64,000 nucleotides of DNA. Origin: UBA1479 sp038109305 (GTDB lineage: Bacteria; Pseudomonadota; Alphaproteobacteria; Rhodospirillales; Casp-alpha2). Position 1 is the stretch's first letter. Each line of letters opens with the position of its first letter. Below the pieces are notes generated by a model, which saw only the letters and a program-made list of their open reading frames with translations, ran no database searches and was not told the origin of the DNA. Made by a program: the position numbers and the translations under genes. Below are positions 33,777 to 41,958 of this stretch, piece after piece. Where the stretch lies: contig JAYNIR010000014.1 of NCBI GenBank assembly GCA_038109305.1, positions 17,519 through 81,518 of the forward strand. The letters are read 5' to 3'.

Positions 33777-35522
33777 TTAAACGGGCCGGTCGCCCTTGTT
33801 GACCTCAAGCGCCCGGTTGTCGGCGGCGGGCAGCATTTTGGCGGGGTCGCGGGTGACGACAGCGTCGACGACGGTGGGCGTGTCGGTATTTTCCAGCCCC
33901 TCGTTCAAGGCGTCGCTTAGCGCCTCCGGGTCTTCGACGCGGATGCCGTGACAGCCGAAGCCCCGGGCGATGGCAGAATAGTCCATCTCCACCAGGTCCG
34001 ACGATTGATAATTGCCTTCGCCGAACACCGCGTGCTGCAGCGCCTTCACATACCCCGACGCCGCGTTGTTGAAGACCACGGCGACGAAGTTGGCGCCAAC
34101 CCGGCGCGCGGTTTCCAGATCGCCCAGGGACATGTTGAAACCGCCGTCGCCGGTGAGGCTCACCACCCGGCGTTTCGGCCCGGCGGCAAGCGAGGCACCG
34201 ATGCCGCCTGGCACGCCGTATCCGATGGAGGCAAACCCGCGATCCGGCAGAAAATGGCGGCCGGCTCTCTTGGTGTCGAACATCAGCCCGCCCCAATGCC
34301 CGGCGAAGCCGCCGTCGGCGACGACGATGCCGTCATCGGGCATGACCTTGTTCAATTCCCCCATCAGCCGCCCGACGTTGATGGGCGTCTCGGTGCTTTC
34401 CAGGCGGTCGGCCGCTCCCTTCTGCCAGTCGGTCATCAGGCCCGGGATCGCGCCGGTGTAATCGGCCCGGCGCTTTTTGTTTTTGCTGCTGTCTTCCAAT
34501 GCCGCCGCAAGGTCTTCCAGCGTTAGCCGCGCATCCCCCGGCAGCGCCACGTCGGGCTGCGCCGTGCGGCCGATTTCGTGGGGGTCGATTTCGACATGGA
34601 TCAAGTTCTTACCCGGCGGGATCAGGGCGAAGCGCTTGGTGGCGATCTCTCCCAGTTTGCAGCCGACGACCAACAGGCAGTCGGACTTGGCGATTAGATC
34701 GTTGGCAATGCGGTCGTACCGCCCGAACAGACCTGCCGAAAGCGGATGCGTGCATGCAATGGCGCCCTTGCCGCTCATGGTGTGGGCGACGGGGATACCC
34801 TGGTCTTCGGCGAGTTTCAGGACCGCGTCATAGGCCTCGGAAATATGAATGCCGCCGCCGACCAGCATCAAGGGACGGTCGGCCTTGGCGAGGAGTGCTG
34901 CGGCGCGTTCGACCTCCGCCGCCGCCGGGCGGGTCCGCCGCGCCTGCGCCTTCAGGGTTTCCGGATCGACCCAGAAATCGGCGGCGTCGAAATCGTGTTC
35001 GCCGTGGCAGACGTCTTCCGGCACATCGAGCAGCACCGGGCCGGGCCGGCCGCTGGTTGCCACGGCGAAGGCGCGGCGCACGTGCTCGGGGATGCGCTTC
35101 ACGACCTCGACCCGGATGACTTCCTTCATGATCGGGCGGAGGATGTCGAGCTGCCGGGTCTCCTGGGTCATGTTTTTCCATGCGTGTTCCCGGTTGGCGT
35201 CGCCGGTGATGGCGATCATCGGCAGGCCGGCGTTCAGGCTTTCTACCACGCCGGTAACGATGTTGGTCGCCCCCGGGCCAAGTGTGGCGTCGATCACGCC
35301 GGGCTTGTTGGTGACCTTGGCGTAAGCATCGGCTGCGAAGGCGCCCGACCGTTCGTCGTTGATCAGGTAGTGCTGCAGGCCCAACGCCCGGCAAGCCTCG
35401 TAAAACGGCAGCAATTGAAAGCCACCCATGCCGAACATGGGGCCGATTTCGTGAAGTTTGAGGATTTCCGCCAGCGCCCGGCCGCCGGTCATGGCGCGTG
35501 TTGCGTTGGATGCCGCTGTCAT
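33777..35522 (-). CDS. ThDP-dependent enzyme, acetolactate synthase/benzoylformate decarboxylase superfamily
   Basis: 581 residues, three-domain (Pyr, middle, PP) layout. The catalytic Glu is in YLINDERSGAFAADAYAKVT, and GDGGFNMSLGDLETARRVGA plus FVAVVFNNAASG gives the GDG-x-N ThDP motif. The middle domain has ADRPLMLVGGGIHISEAYDA. It is not an obvious IlvB: no regulatory subunit follows. It is the first gene of the operon with E1 alpha/beta and the SDR, so it may generate the acyloin that the E1 then cleaves, or decarboxylate a related keto acid. Both are inference. Confidence 0.88.
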   Translation of the reverse strand: MTAASNATRAMTGGRALAEILKLHEIGPMFGMGGFQLLPFYEACRALGLQHYLINDERSGAFAADAYAKVTNKPGVIDATLGPGATNIVTGVVESLNAGLPMIAITGDANREHAWKNMTQETRQLDILRPIMKEVIRVEVVKRIPEHVRRAFAVATSGRPGPVLLDVPEDVCHGEHDFDAADFWVDPETLKAQARRTRPAAAEVERAAALLAKADRPLMLVGGGIHISEAYDAVLKLAEDQGIPVAHTMSGKGAIACTHPLSAGLFGRYDRIANDLIAKSDCLLVVGCKLGEIATKRFALIPPGKNLIHVEIDPHEIGRTAQPDVALPGDARLTLEDLAAALEDSSKNKKRRADYTGAIPGLMTDWQKGAADRLESTETPINVGRLMGELNKVMPDDGIVVADGGFAGHWGGLMFDTKRAGRHFLPDRGFASIGYGVPGGIGASLAAGPKRRVVSLTGDGGFNMSLGDLETARRVGANFVAVVFNNAASGYVKALQHAVFGEGNYQSSDLVEMDYSAIARGFGCHGIRVEDPEALSDALNEGLENTDTPTVVDAVVTRDPAKMLPAADNRALEVNKGDRPV

Positions 35523-35679
35523 GTCCCTGGTGTTTCCGTTTTTTACGGTCGCGGCGGACGCCGCCCCTGGATGGCAAGAGGATAGGCCCCGCGCCGTAAG
35601 TTGGGCAAGGGCGATTGGTCCGGGCCGCGCGGTCTGCTACAACCGGGGGCGGGATGTGCAGGTAAGCGGGAGGCTGACC

Positions 35680-36240
35680 TTGGCCATTTTGAAAATCGCT
35701 TTGATGGGCAACGACTGCCTGAAACAGGTGGCGGAGCCCGTCGATGATCCCACCGCGCCCGAAATCGTCCGACTGATCGACGACATGCGGGACACGCTGA
35801 TCGACATCGGCGGCAATGGGCTGGCGGCACCCCAGGTCTACATCAATAAGCGGCTGGTGCTATACCGGGTCATGGAACGGCAAATCCCTAAGGGCGCCGA
35901 CATGAAGCCGGTGCCGTGGTCGCCCCTGATCAATCCCGTCATAACGCCGCTGACGGAAGAAAAGAAACCGATTTGGGAACGCTGCCTCAGTTTGCCGGGG
36001 CTGCACGGCATGGTGCCGCGCTACACCCGCATCCGATTGAATCATCAGACGCTTGCAGGCGAACAGCGGTCGATCGAGGCGCGGGGCTATCACGCCATGC
36101 TGCTGCAGCACGAATGCGACCATCTGGACGGATTTCTCTACCCCATGCGGATGGAAGACATGTCGACCCTTTCCTTCAATTCGGAATTGGGGCAAACAAG
36201 CTTCCTGGTCGATCGCGACCTGTCCGAATTCGCCGAATAG
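35680..36240 (+). CDS. Peptide deformylase-like protein (secondary copy)
   Basis: 186 residues from a TTG at 35680, which has GGGAGG six bases upstream; the frame is open further left but without a ribosome site. Motif 1 is GGNGLAAPQVYINKRLVLY. Motif 2 is ERCLSLPGL, where the second Gly of the usual E-G-C-L-S is Arg. Motif 3 is LLQHECDHLDGFLY with both metal His and the catalytic Glu. It removes formyl groups from nascent N-termini in the known family. The usual partner fmt is absent and an acyl-CoA dehydrogenase follows after nine bases, suggesting this is not the housekeeping copy. Confidence 0.85.
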   Translation: MAILKIALMGNDCLKQVAEPVDDPTAPEIVRLIDDMRDTLIDIGGNGLAAPQVYINKRLVLYRVMERQIPKGADMKPVPWSPLINPVITPLTEEKKPIWERCLSLPGLHGMVPRYTRIRLNHQTLAGEQRSIEARGYHAMLLQHECDHLDGFLYPMRMEDMSTLSFNSELGQTSFLVDRDLSEFAE

Positions 36241-36249
36241 GAACCCTCC

Positions 36250-37461
36250 ATGCAACTGACGCTGACACCGGAAGAGCTGGCCTTTCAGGCCGAGGTTCGG
36301 GAGTTCCTAAACGCCAACATTCCGGCAGAAACCAAGCGCAAGGTCGATTTGGGCCTGAAACTGTCGAAGGACGATTACGTCACCTGGCAAAAGATCTTGT
36401 ATGAACGCGGCTGGATCGCGCCGGCTTGGCCCAAAGAATACGGTGGTCCCGGCTGGTCGCCCATTCAGCGATACTTATACGAAGAAGAACTGGCGGCGTG
36501 CTCGAGCCCGCGCCTGATTACCTTCGGGCTTAAGATGCTCGGGCCGGTGTTGATCGAATTCGGCACGGACGAACAGAAAAAACGATTCCTGCCGCGCATC
36601 CTGTCATCGGAGGACTGGTGGTGCCAGGGCTATTCGGAGCCGGGGGCGGGATCGGACCTGGCGTCCCTGACTACGCGGGCTATCCGCGACGGCGACCACT
36701 ACATGGTCAACGGGCAAAAGACCTGGACCACCCTGGCGCAGCACGCCAATTGGATTTTCTGTCTCGTGCGCACCAACACGGACGTGAAAAAGCAGGAAGG
36801 CATTTCCTTCCTGCTGATCGACATGAAAACGCCGGGGGTCGAGGTTCGGCCGATCCAAACGCTCGACGGCGGGGTTGAAATCAATGACGTGTTTTTGACC
36901 CACGTGCGGGTGCCCGCGGAAAACTTGGTCGGGCAGGAAAACCAGGGTTGGACCGTCGCCAAATTTCTGCTGGGCCACGAACGGGTTGGCATCGCCGGCG
37001 TCGCCCGGTCGAAAAAACAGATGGCGCGCGTGCGCGCTATCGCCCGGGCTGAAATGAAGGGCGGCCGCCCGCTGATCGAAGACGTGCGGTTCAACGAACG
37101 CATGGCCGAAGTCGAAATCGAACTGACGGCCTTGGAAATGATCGAGCTGCGGTTGTTGTCCGAAGAAGCCGCGGGTCGCAAGCCGGGGCCGGAGGCGTCG
37201 ATCTTGAAACTCAAGGGCACGCAAGTGCAGCAGGCGATCACCGAACTGCTGCTGGAAGCCGTCGGGACAAACGTCCACGCGCTCGACCCCGGCATTTTGG
37301 AAGATCACTGGCCGCCGGAAGGCATGAACGAAGACCTGTTCTCGCCGGAGTATGCGGCGACCGTGGCGAGCCACTACTTCAATTGGCGCAAGGCGTCGAT
37401 TTACGGTGGCTCCAACGAAATTCAACGTAACATTATCGCTAAGGCGATCCTGAAGTTTTAG
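36250..37461 (+). CDS. Acyl-CoA dehydrogenase family protein
   Basis: 403 residues. FAD-binding signatures are present: WWCQGYSEPGAGSDLASLTT and the NGQKTWTTLAQHANWIFCLV strand. The C-terminal YGGSNEIQRNIIAKAILKF is the usual end of the family. The N-terminal YGGPGWSPIQRYLYEEELAA matches the large subunit type found in pairs for aromatic side-chain, dicarboxylic or steroid acyl-CoA oxidation. A second, diverged acyl-CoA dehydrogenase follows eleven bases later, so an alpha2beta2 enzyme is likely. Electrons would pass to EtfAB. Confidence 0.93.
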   Translation: MQLTLTPEELAFQAEVREFLNANIPAETKRKVDLGLKLSKDDYVTWQKILYERGWIAPAWPKEYGGPGWSPIQRYLYEEELAACSSPRLITFGLKMLGPVLIEFGTDEQKKRFLPRILSSEDWWCQGYSEPGAGSDLASLTTRAIRDGDHYMVNGQKTWTTLAQHANWIFCLVRTNTDVKKQEGISFLLIDMKTPGVEVRPIQTLDGGVEINDVFLTHVRVPAENLVGQENQGWTVAKFLLGHERVGIAGVARSKKQMARVRAIARAEMKGGRPLIEDVRFNERMAEVEIELTALEMIELRLLSEEAAGRKPGPEASILKLKGTQVQQAITELLLEAVGTNVHALDPGILEDHWPPEGMNEDLFSPEYAATVASHYFNWRKASIYGGSNEIQRNIIAKAILKF

Positions 37462-37472
37462 GGCTGCCGCCG

Positions 37473-38609
37473 ATGAATTTCACCTTCACCGAAGAACAAC
37501 TACTGATCCGCGAAACCGCCGAGCGGTTTTTCCGCGACGATTACGGAATTGATACGCGGCGGCACAATGTGGCGATGCCGGACGGTTTCTGCCGGGAAAC
37601 CTGGGCGCGGTACGCGGACCTCGGCTGGCTGGCGCTTGGGATCGACGAAGATTTCGGCGGCGTCGGCGGCGGCGCGGTCGAAATGGCGGTGATGATGGAA
37701 GCGTTCGGCCGCGGCCTCGCCGTCGAGCCCTATCTATCCACCTGCGTTTTGGGCGGCGCGCTGCTGCGCCTCGGCGCGGCGGACGGCGTCAAACCCGCAT
37801 TGCTGGGGCAACTGGCCGAAGGAAAGTTGCTTCTGTCTTTTGCGTATTCGGAGGCGCGATCACGCTACGACCTGAACCATGTTGAATGCCGGGCGGTGAA
37901 GGACGGCGGCGAATACAAGGTCACCGGCGAAAAGACGGTGGCGCTCCATGCCGGGCAGGCGGATAAGATTGCCGTCACCGCGCGGACGGGCGGGGACGCC
38001 AGGGATGCAGGCGGCATTACGGTTTTTCTGATCGACCGGGACGCGCCGGGAGTGACCGTGCGCGACTATCCGACCGTCGACGGCTTCCGCGCGGGCAGTG
38101 TGCGCCTCGATGATGTCGCCGTCGATGCCGCGCGCGTTTTGGGCGATGTGGACGGCGGGCTTGCCCTAATCGAACAGGTCGTCGATTTCGGGGCGGCCAT
38201 GCTTGCGGCGGAGGCCGCGGGTGTCATGGCGGCGCTGACCGATCAGACTGTCACCTATTTGAAGGAACGCAAACAGTTCGGCCGGCCCTTGGGCGACAAT
38301 CAGGCGCTACAGCACCGGGCGACGGAAATGTACATAGAAACGGAGCTGACCCGCTCGCTCGCCTACATGGCGGCGGTCCGCGCCGATGACGCCGACCGCA
38401 CGGCCGCAGCCCGTGCCGCGTCGAAGGCCAAGGTCAAAACCGGGCGGGCCGGGCGGCTGATCGGGCAGGAAGCGGTACAACTGCACGGCGGCATGGGCGT
38501 GACAGAAGAAATGCCGGTCGGCCATTACTTCAAGCGGCTGACCATGATCGATCACACTTTCGGCGACGCGGCGCATCATCTGGCGCGGCTTGCGGAAAAT
38601 CCTGCATGA
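37473..38609 (+). CDS. Acyl-CoA dehydrogenase family protein (second subunit of a pair)
   Basis: 378 residues. The start MNFTFTEEQLLIRETAERFF is typical of the smaller subunit of heteromeric acyl-CoA dehydrogenases. VTGEKTVALHAGQADKIAVT is the FAD/substrate strand. KERKQFGRPLGDNQALQHRA supplies the flavin-contacting Arg, and LHGGMGVTEEMPVGHYFKRL closes the C-terminal domain. The FAD-binding motif of the first domain (usually Q-x-x-TE-x-x-GSD) reads FAYSEARSRYDLN, so part of the site is degenerate, as is usual in such pairs. Overlaps the DUF2238 gene by four bases. Confidence 0.9.
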   Translation: MNFTFTEEQLLIRETAERFFRDDYGIDTRRHNVAMPDGFCRETWARYADLGWLALGIDEDFGGVGGGAVEMAVMMEAFGRGLAVEPYLSTCVLGGALLRLGAADGVKPALLGQLAEGKLLLSFAYSEARSRYDLNHVECRAVKDGGEYKVTGEKTVALHAGQADKIAVTARTGGDARDAGGITVFLIDRDAPGVTVRDYPTVDGFRAGSVRLDDVAVDAARVLGDVDGGLALIEQVVDFGAAMLAAEAAGVMAALTDQTVTYLKERKQFGRPLGDNQALQHRATEMYIETELTRSLAYMAAVRADDADRTAAARAASKAKVKTGRAGRLIGQEAVQLHGGMGVTEEMPVGHYFKRLTMIDHTFGDAAHHLARLAENPA

Positions 38610-39241
38610 TTGGACAAGGCGCGGCCATTCAGCGGCAGGAGCAAACGTTCCTCGCCGCGCTATGGGTCCTGACGCTCCTTGCCTTCGGCGTCGCGCCCGC
38701 CGACAGGCTGACGTGGTTATTGGAGGTCGCGCCGGTGATGATCGCGCTGGTCTTGATGACCCTGACCCGCGCGTCGTTTCCGTTAACGCCTATGTTGTAC
38801 CGGCTGGCCTTCCTTCACGGACTGGTGCTGATCCTGGGCGGGCATTACACCTATGGCGAAGTGTCCTTGGGGTTCTGGCTGCAAGACATATTTGACCTTA
38901 CCCGAAATCCCTATGACCGCATCGGGCATTTCTTTCAGGGGTTCGTTCTGGCGATCCTCGCCTGGGAAATCCTCATCCGCAAAACGGCGTTGCGCCCCGG
39001 TAAAATGTTGTTTTTCCTGGTCGCCTCCGTGTGCCTGGCGTTCAGCGCGTTTTATGAACTGGTTGAATGGTGGGCGGCGCTGGCACTGGGCCAAGGGGTG
39101 GACGATTTCTTGGGCATCCAGGGCGATCCGTGGGACACCCAGTCTGACATGTTCATGGCGCTTTTGGGCGCGGTTTCGGCACAATTCCTGCTCTCCCGCC
39201 TGCACGACCGGCAGATTGAATCCAGTATCAGGAAGGCATGA
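38606..39241 (+). CDS. DUF2238 (YjdF-like) integral membrane protein
   Basis: 211 residues with about five hydrophobic helices. The motif YDRIGHFFQGFVLAILAWEI and the later FSAFYELVEWWAALALGQGV, with GIQGDPWDTQSDMFMALLGA, are characteristic of DUF2238/YjdF. The conserved acidic and His residues within the membrane suggest a transport or enzymatic role, but none is established. The start overlaps the acyl-CoA dehydrogenase stop (ATGA), so it is co-translated. Confidence 0.85.
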   Translation: MIGQGAAIQRQEQTFLAALWVLTLLAFGVAPADRLTWLLEVAPVMIALVLMTLTRASFPLTPMLYRLAFLHGLVLILGGHYTYGEVSLGFWLQDIFDLTRNPYDRIGHFFQGFVLAILAWEILIRKTALRPGKMLFFLVASVCLAFSAFYELVEWWAALALGQGVDDFLGIQGDPWDTQSDMFMALLGAVSAQFLLSRLHDRQIESSIRKA

Positions 39242-39291
39242 ATCGTGCGATAACTCGCGCGAATTCTTTGTCTATGGGAGGAGCCTGACAA

Positions 39292-39549
39292 ATGTTCAAA
39301 TACCTTCTGCCCGCAGCCGCCGCTCTGTTTCTCATCTCGTCCCCGTCCTTCGCTGGGCATTGCCCGAAAGACGTCAAGCACATCGACGCGGTACTCGCCA
39401 AGTCGACCGTGCCGGCCGACGTCAAAGCCACGGCCAAGGCCAAGGCGCTCCGCGATCAGGGTAAAGCGCTCCACAAAGCCAAGAAGCACGGCGAAAGCCT
39501 GCAGGCGCTGCATGAAGCCCTGCATCTGTTGGGCGAAAAGCACAAATAA
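39292..39549 (+). CDS. Small secreted helical protein
   Basis: 85 residues. A strong GGGAGGAG ribosome site precedes the ATG. The signal peptide is MFKYLLPAAAALFLISSPSF with cleavage likely after SFA. The mature part (GHCPKDVKHIDAVLAKSTV onward) is rich in Lys, His and Ala and contains heptad-like spacing (KAKALRDQGKALHKAKKHGE), so it is probably a periplasmic helical hairpin. Only one Cys is present. I recognise no named family. A hairpin terminator follows, so the transcript ends here. Confidence 0.8.
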   Translation: MFKYLLPAAAALFLISSPSFAGHCPKDVKHIDAVLAKSTVPADVKATAKAKALRDQGKALHKAKKHGESLQALHEALHLLGEKHK

Positions 39550-39571
39550 ATTTGCGTAATGAAGTTCTAGG

Positions 39572-39600
39572 CCGGCCCCCGACGGGGCCGGGGTTCGTTT
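39572..39600 (+). terminator. Hairpin terminator after the small secreted protein
   Basis: An 8-bp stem CCGGCCCC/GGGGCCGG with loop CGAC at 39572-39591 is followed by a weak T-rich tail (TTCGTTT). It is probably an intrinsic terminator of moderate strength. Confidence 0.6.
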
Positions 39601-39634
39601 GCGCCAAATGCATCGCAGGTATACTCCTAATTTC

Positions 39635-40795
39635 ATGACAAAGATCACTAAAATTGACGTTATCCGAACCGCCGTGCCGTTTGAAACCGGCGGCCCGCGC
39701 CAGGGCATGCGCCCGGGTCTCAACAACAATCCCTGGCTCGCCAAGGAAAGCCTGATGATCCGCATGGAAACGGCGGACGGCATCGAAGGCTGGGGCGAAT
39801 GCTTCGGCCACTTCGCTGCCATGGCGGTGGAGGCCGTGTTGATTGAACTGATCGCGCCCTGGTTCATTGGCCGGGATACGGACGACTTCGAAACCGTCAT
39901 GGATCAGGCGCACAAATCGTTTTTCGGGTTCGGCCGCAACGGGCCGATCATGTTCGCGCTGTCGGGTCTCGACATCGCGCTGTGGGACATCCGGGCCAAA
40001 CGGGCAAACAAGCCGCTCTATCAAGTGCTCGGCGGGCCCGTCGGCGACGTGACGCTGACGCGCTATGCCAGCCTCATGCGTTACGGCGGCGATACGGACG
40101 CCGTCGCCCGTAACACGACCAAGGCCGCGGACCTGGGTTTCCCCATGGTCAAGCTACACGAACGCGACATGCCGTCGTTCCTTGCCGCCCGTGACGCGGC
40201 GCCGGAAGGCGTCGATATCACGCTGGATGTGAACTGCCCGTGGACGGTCGAGGAAGCCTGCCAAGTCGCCCGCGACCTGAAGGCGTATGAAAACCGTCGG
40301 GGCGGTTTCTTGTGGCTGGAAGAACCCGTATGGCCGCCCGAGGACTTCGACGGCTCGGCCCGCGTGCGACAGGAAGGCACCGCCATTTCGGGCGGCGAGA
40401 ACATCGCTAGCACCGTCGAGTTCAAGCGCGCCATCGAAGCCGGTGCCTTCGACATCGTGCAGCCGTCGGTCTCGAAAATGGGTGGCGTCAGCTGCATGAA
40501 GGACGTATTCCCGCTGTGCCGGGAGGCGAACCTCCGCTGCATGCCGCATTCGTTTTATTGGGGTCCCGGATACGTGGCGTCAGCGCACATTCTGGCGGCG
40601 CAAGAGGGGCAGGGCGCGGACGCGCCCGACTGGGTCGAAACCGGGTTTATTACGTTCGAGGAAAACCCCCACGATCTGATGGACCCCATGAACCCGAAAC
40701 TGGTTTTGAAGGCCGATCGGCCAGGCCTGGGGTTCGAGCCCCGGCCCGTACTGTTCGACAAATTTTTGGTGCGGCGGTCCGCCATCGCCGATTGA
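39635..40795 (+). CDS. Mandelate racemase/muconate lactonizing enzyme (enolase superfamily)
   Basis: 386 residues. The capping domain includes GWGECFGHFAAMAVEAVLIE and the ADP-like FALSGLDIALWDIRAKRANK. Barrel metal ligands fit the MR subgroup: Asp in ITLDVNCPWTVEEACQVA (D-x-N), Glu in FLWLEEPVWPPEDFDG and Glu in TAISGGENIASTVEF. A catalytic Lys may be in FPMVKLHERDMPS and His in RCMPHSFYWGPGY. This pattern resembles sugar-acid or aromatic-acid dehydratases/racemases; the substrate is unknown. It precedes an interrupted small secreted protein by eleven bases. Confidence 0.88.
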   Translation: MTKITKIDVIRTAVPFETGGPRQGMRPGLNNNPWLAKESLMIRMETADGIEGWGECFGHFAAMAVEAVLIELIAPWFIGRDTDDFETVMDQAHKSFFGFGRNGPIMFALSGLDIALWDIRAKRANKPLYQVLGGPVGDVTLTRYASLMRYGGDTDAVARNTTKAADLGFPMVKLHERDMPSFLAARDAAPEGVDITLDVNCPWTVEEACQVARDLKAYENRRGGFLWLEEPVWPPEDFDGSARVRQEGTAISGGENIASTVEFKRAIEAGAFDIVQPSVSKMGGVSCMKDVFPLCREANLRCMPHSFYWGPGYVASAHILAAQEGQGADAPDWVETGFITFEENPHDLMDPMNPKLVLKADRPGLGFEPRPVLFDKFLVRRSAIAD

Positions 40796-40806
40796 TGGAG
40801 GAAGTC

Positions 40807-41118
40807 ATGAAACGCCTTTTCGCCGCCTTTGCCGTCTGTACAGTCGTCGCGATCCAGGCCCAGCCAACATCCGCGCTCGACGCTTAGTCGGCCGATCAAA
40901 CCAAGCACCTCACGGACTGGTGCATGCAGTCGGGTCAGCAGGAATCGACTTGCTCGTGCACGTTGAAGCGCCTGGCGACGACGGTGCCGCCGACGGCGCT
41001 GACGTCGTTACTTGCCGACAAGCAAAGCGGCGGTTCGGGCTTTTCCATGAACATGAACACGGCGCCCATCGCCTAAGCGGCGCTGGGCACCGACGCACTG
41101 ACGGCTTGCGCGAAGTAA
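40807..41118 (+). pseudogene. Small secreted protein interrupted by TAG and TAA
   Basis: From the ATG at 40807, MKRLFAAFAVCTVVAIQAQP is a clear signal peptide. TAG at 40885-40887 follows SALDA; the frame continues SADQTKHLTDWCMQSGQQES, TCSCTLKRLATTVPP and FSMNMNTAPIA. TAA at 41074-41076 is next, then AALGTDALTACAK and the final TAA. The four Cys suggest two disulphides in a periplasmic mini-domain of about 75 residues. The coding pattern persists across both stops, so they look recent. Family not recognised. Confidence 0.6.
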
Positions 41119-41217
41119 TCGCTGCCCGCAGCTGGGGGATGGTTGGGTTGGGCAAGCTACGGGTTTAGCTGAACACCAGCAGGGTCGGCCAAGCCGCGGA
41201 TTGGGTAAAATTCGGGA

Positions 41218-41931
41218 CTAGTGAATTTCCTTGGCCCCCGACATCGCCGCTTTCAGCTTTTCGATGTCGAAGCCGGGCGCCTTGGCGGCGTCCAGGATGA
41301 CCTTTTCCCGGCGCGAGATAAGCGCCACCGCGTCGGGGATTTTCTTCACCGCCGCATCGGGGACCATCACCGCGCCATGGTGGTCCGCATGGACGATGTT
41401 ATCCGTGACGACGGTCATGCCGTGGATGGTCACCTGACAGCTGATATCGACCACATGTACCCAGGCGTGGCTGGGGCCGACTTCGCCGCCCAACAGGTTG
41501 AACCCGCGGGCGGAATCCTTCAAATCCCGGAACGAACCGTTGGTCACCGCGCCGACGCAGCCCAGGCCCTTGTGGACGTTGGTCTGCACCTCGCCCCAAA
41601 AGGCGCCGAAGCCGGGGCGGGGGTCGATGTCCTGAATGACGACGATGGTCGGTTTGAGACCCCGCGCCACGTACTCGTAGTAGGCCGTGCGCTTGGCGGT
41701 CGATGCCGCCGCCGTTTCGGCCGGCGGTTCGGCGGCGCGGATGGTGGCCGTCCGGGCATAACCGCAAATCGGCGGCAAAGCCGGGTCGAGTGGCACCAAA
41801 GGTTCGGTGGTGAAGCCCATGGCGCGCCGTTCCGGCACGATGATTTCAAGGGCGTTACAAATGGTCGGCGTATCCCATTGGGTCAGGACCGCCAAGTCTT
41901 CGGGCGTGAAATCGGCCACGGTATTCCTCAC
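41218..41931 (-). CDS. RraA-family protein (HMG/CHA aldolase-like)
   Basis: 237 residues. The fold signatures are FGAFWGEVQTNVHKGLGCVG, AVTNGSFRDLKDSARGFNLL (with the substrate-binding Arg-Asp) and IVHADHHGAVMVPDAAVKKI, which holds the Asp-His-His-Gly metal region. The family covers 4-hydroxy-4-methyl-2-oxoglutarate aldolases, oxaloacetate decarboxylases and the RNase E inhibitor RraA. This longer form with an N-terminal QWDTPTICNALEIIVPE stretch is usually catabolic. No aromatic ring-cleavage genes are adjacent, so the substrate is open. Confidence 0.87.
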   Translation of the reverse strand: MRNTVADFTPEDLAVLTQWDTPTICNALEIIVPERRAMGFTTEPLVPLDPALPPICGYARTATIRAAEPPAETAAASTAKRTAYYEYVARGLKPTIVVIQDIDPRPGFGAFWGEVQTNVHKGLGCVGAVTNGSFRDLKDSARGFNLLGGEVGPSHAWVHVVDISCQVTIHGMTVVTDNIVHADHHGAVMVPDAAVKKIPDAVALISRREKVILDAAKAPGFDIEKLKAAMSGAKEIH

Positions 41932-41958
41932 TGGTGTTTTTGATTAGCTTTCGGCCAA

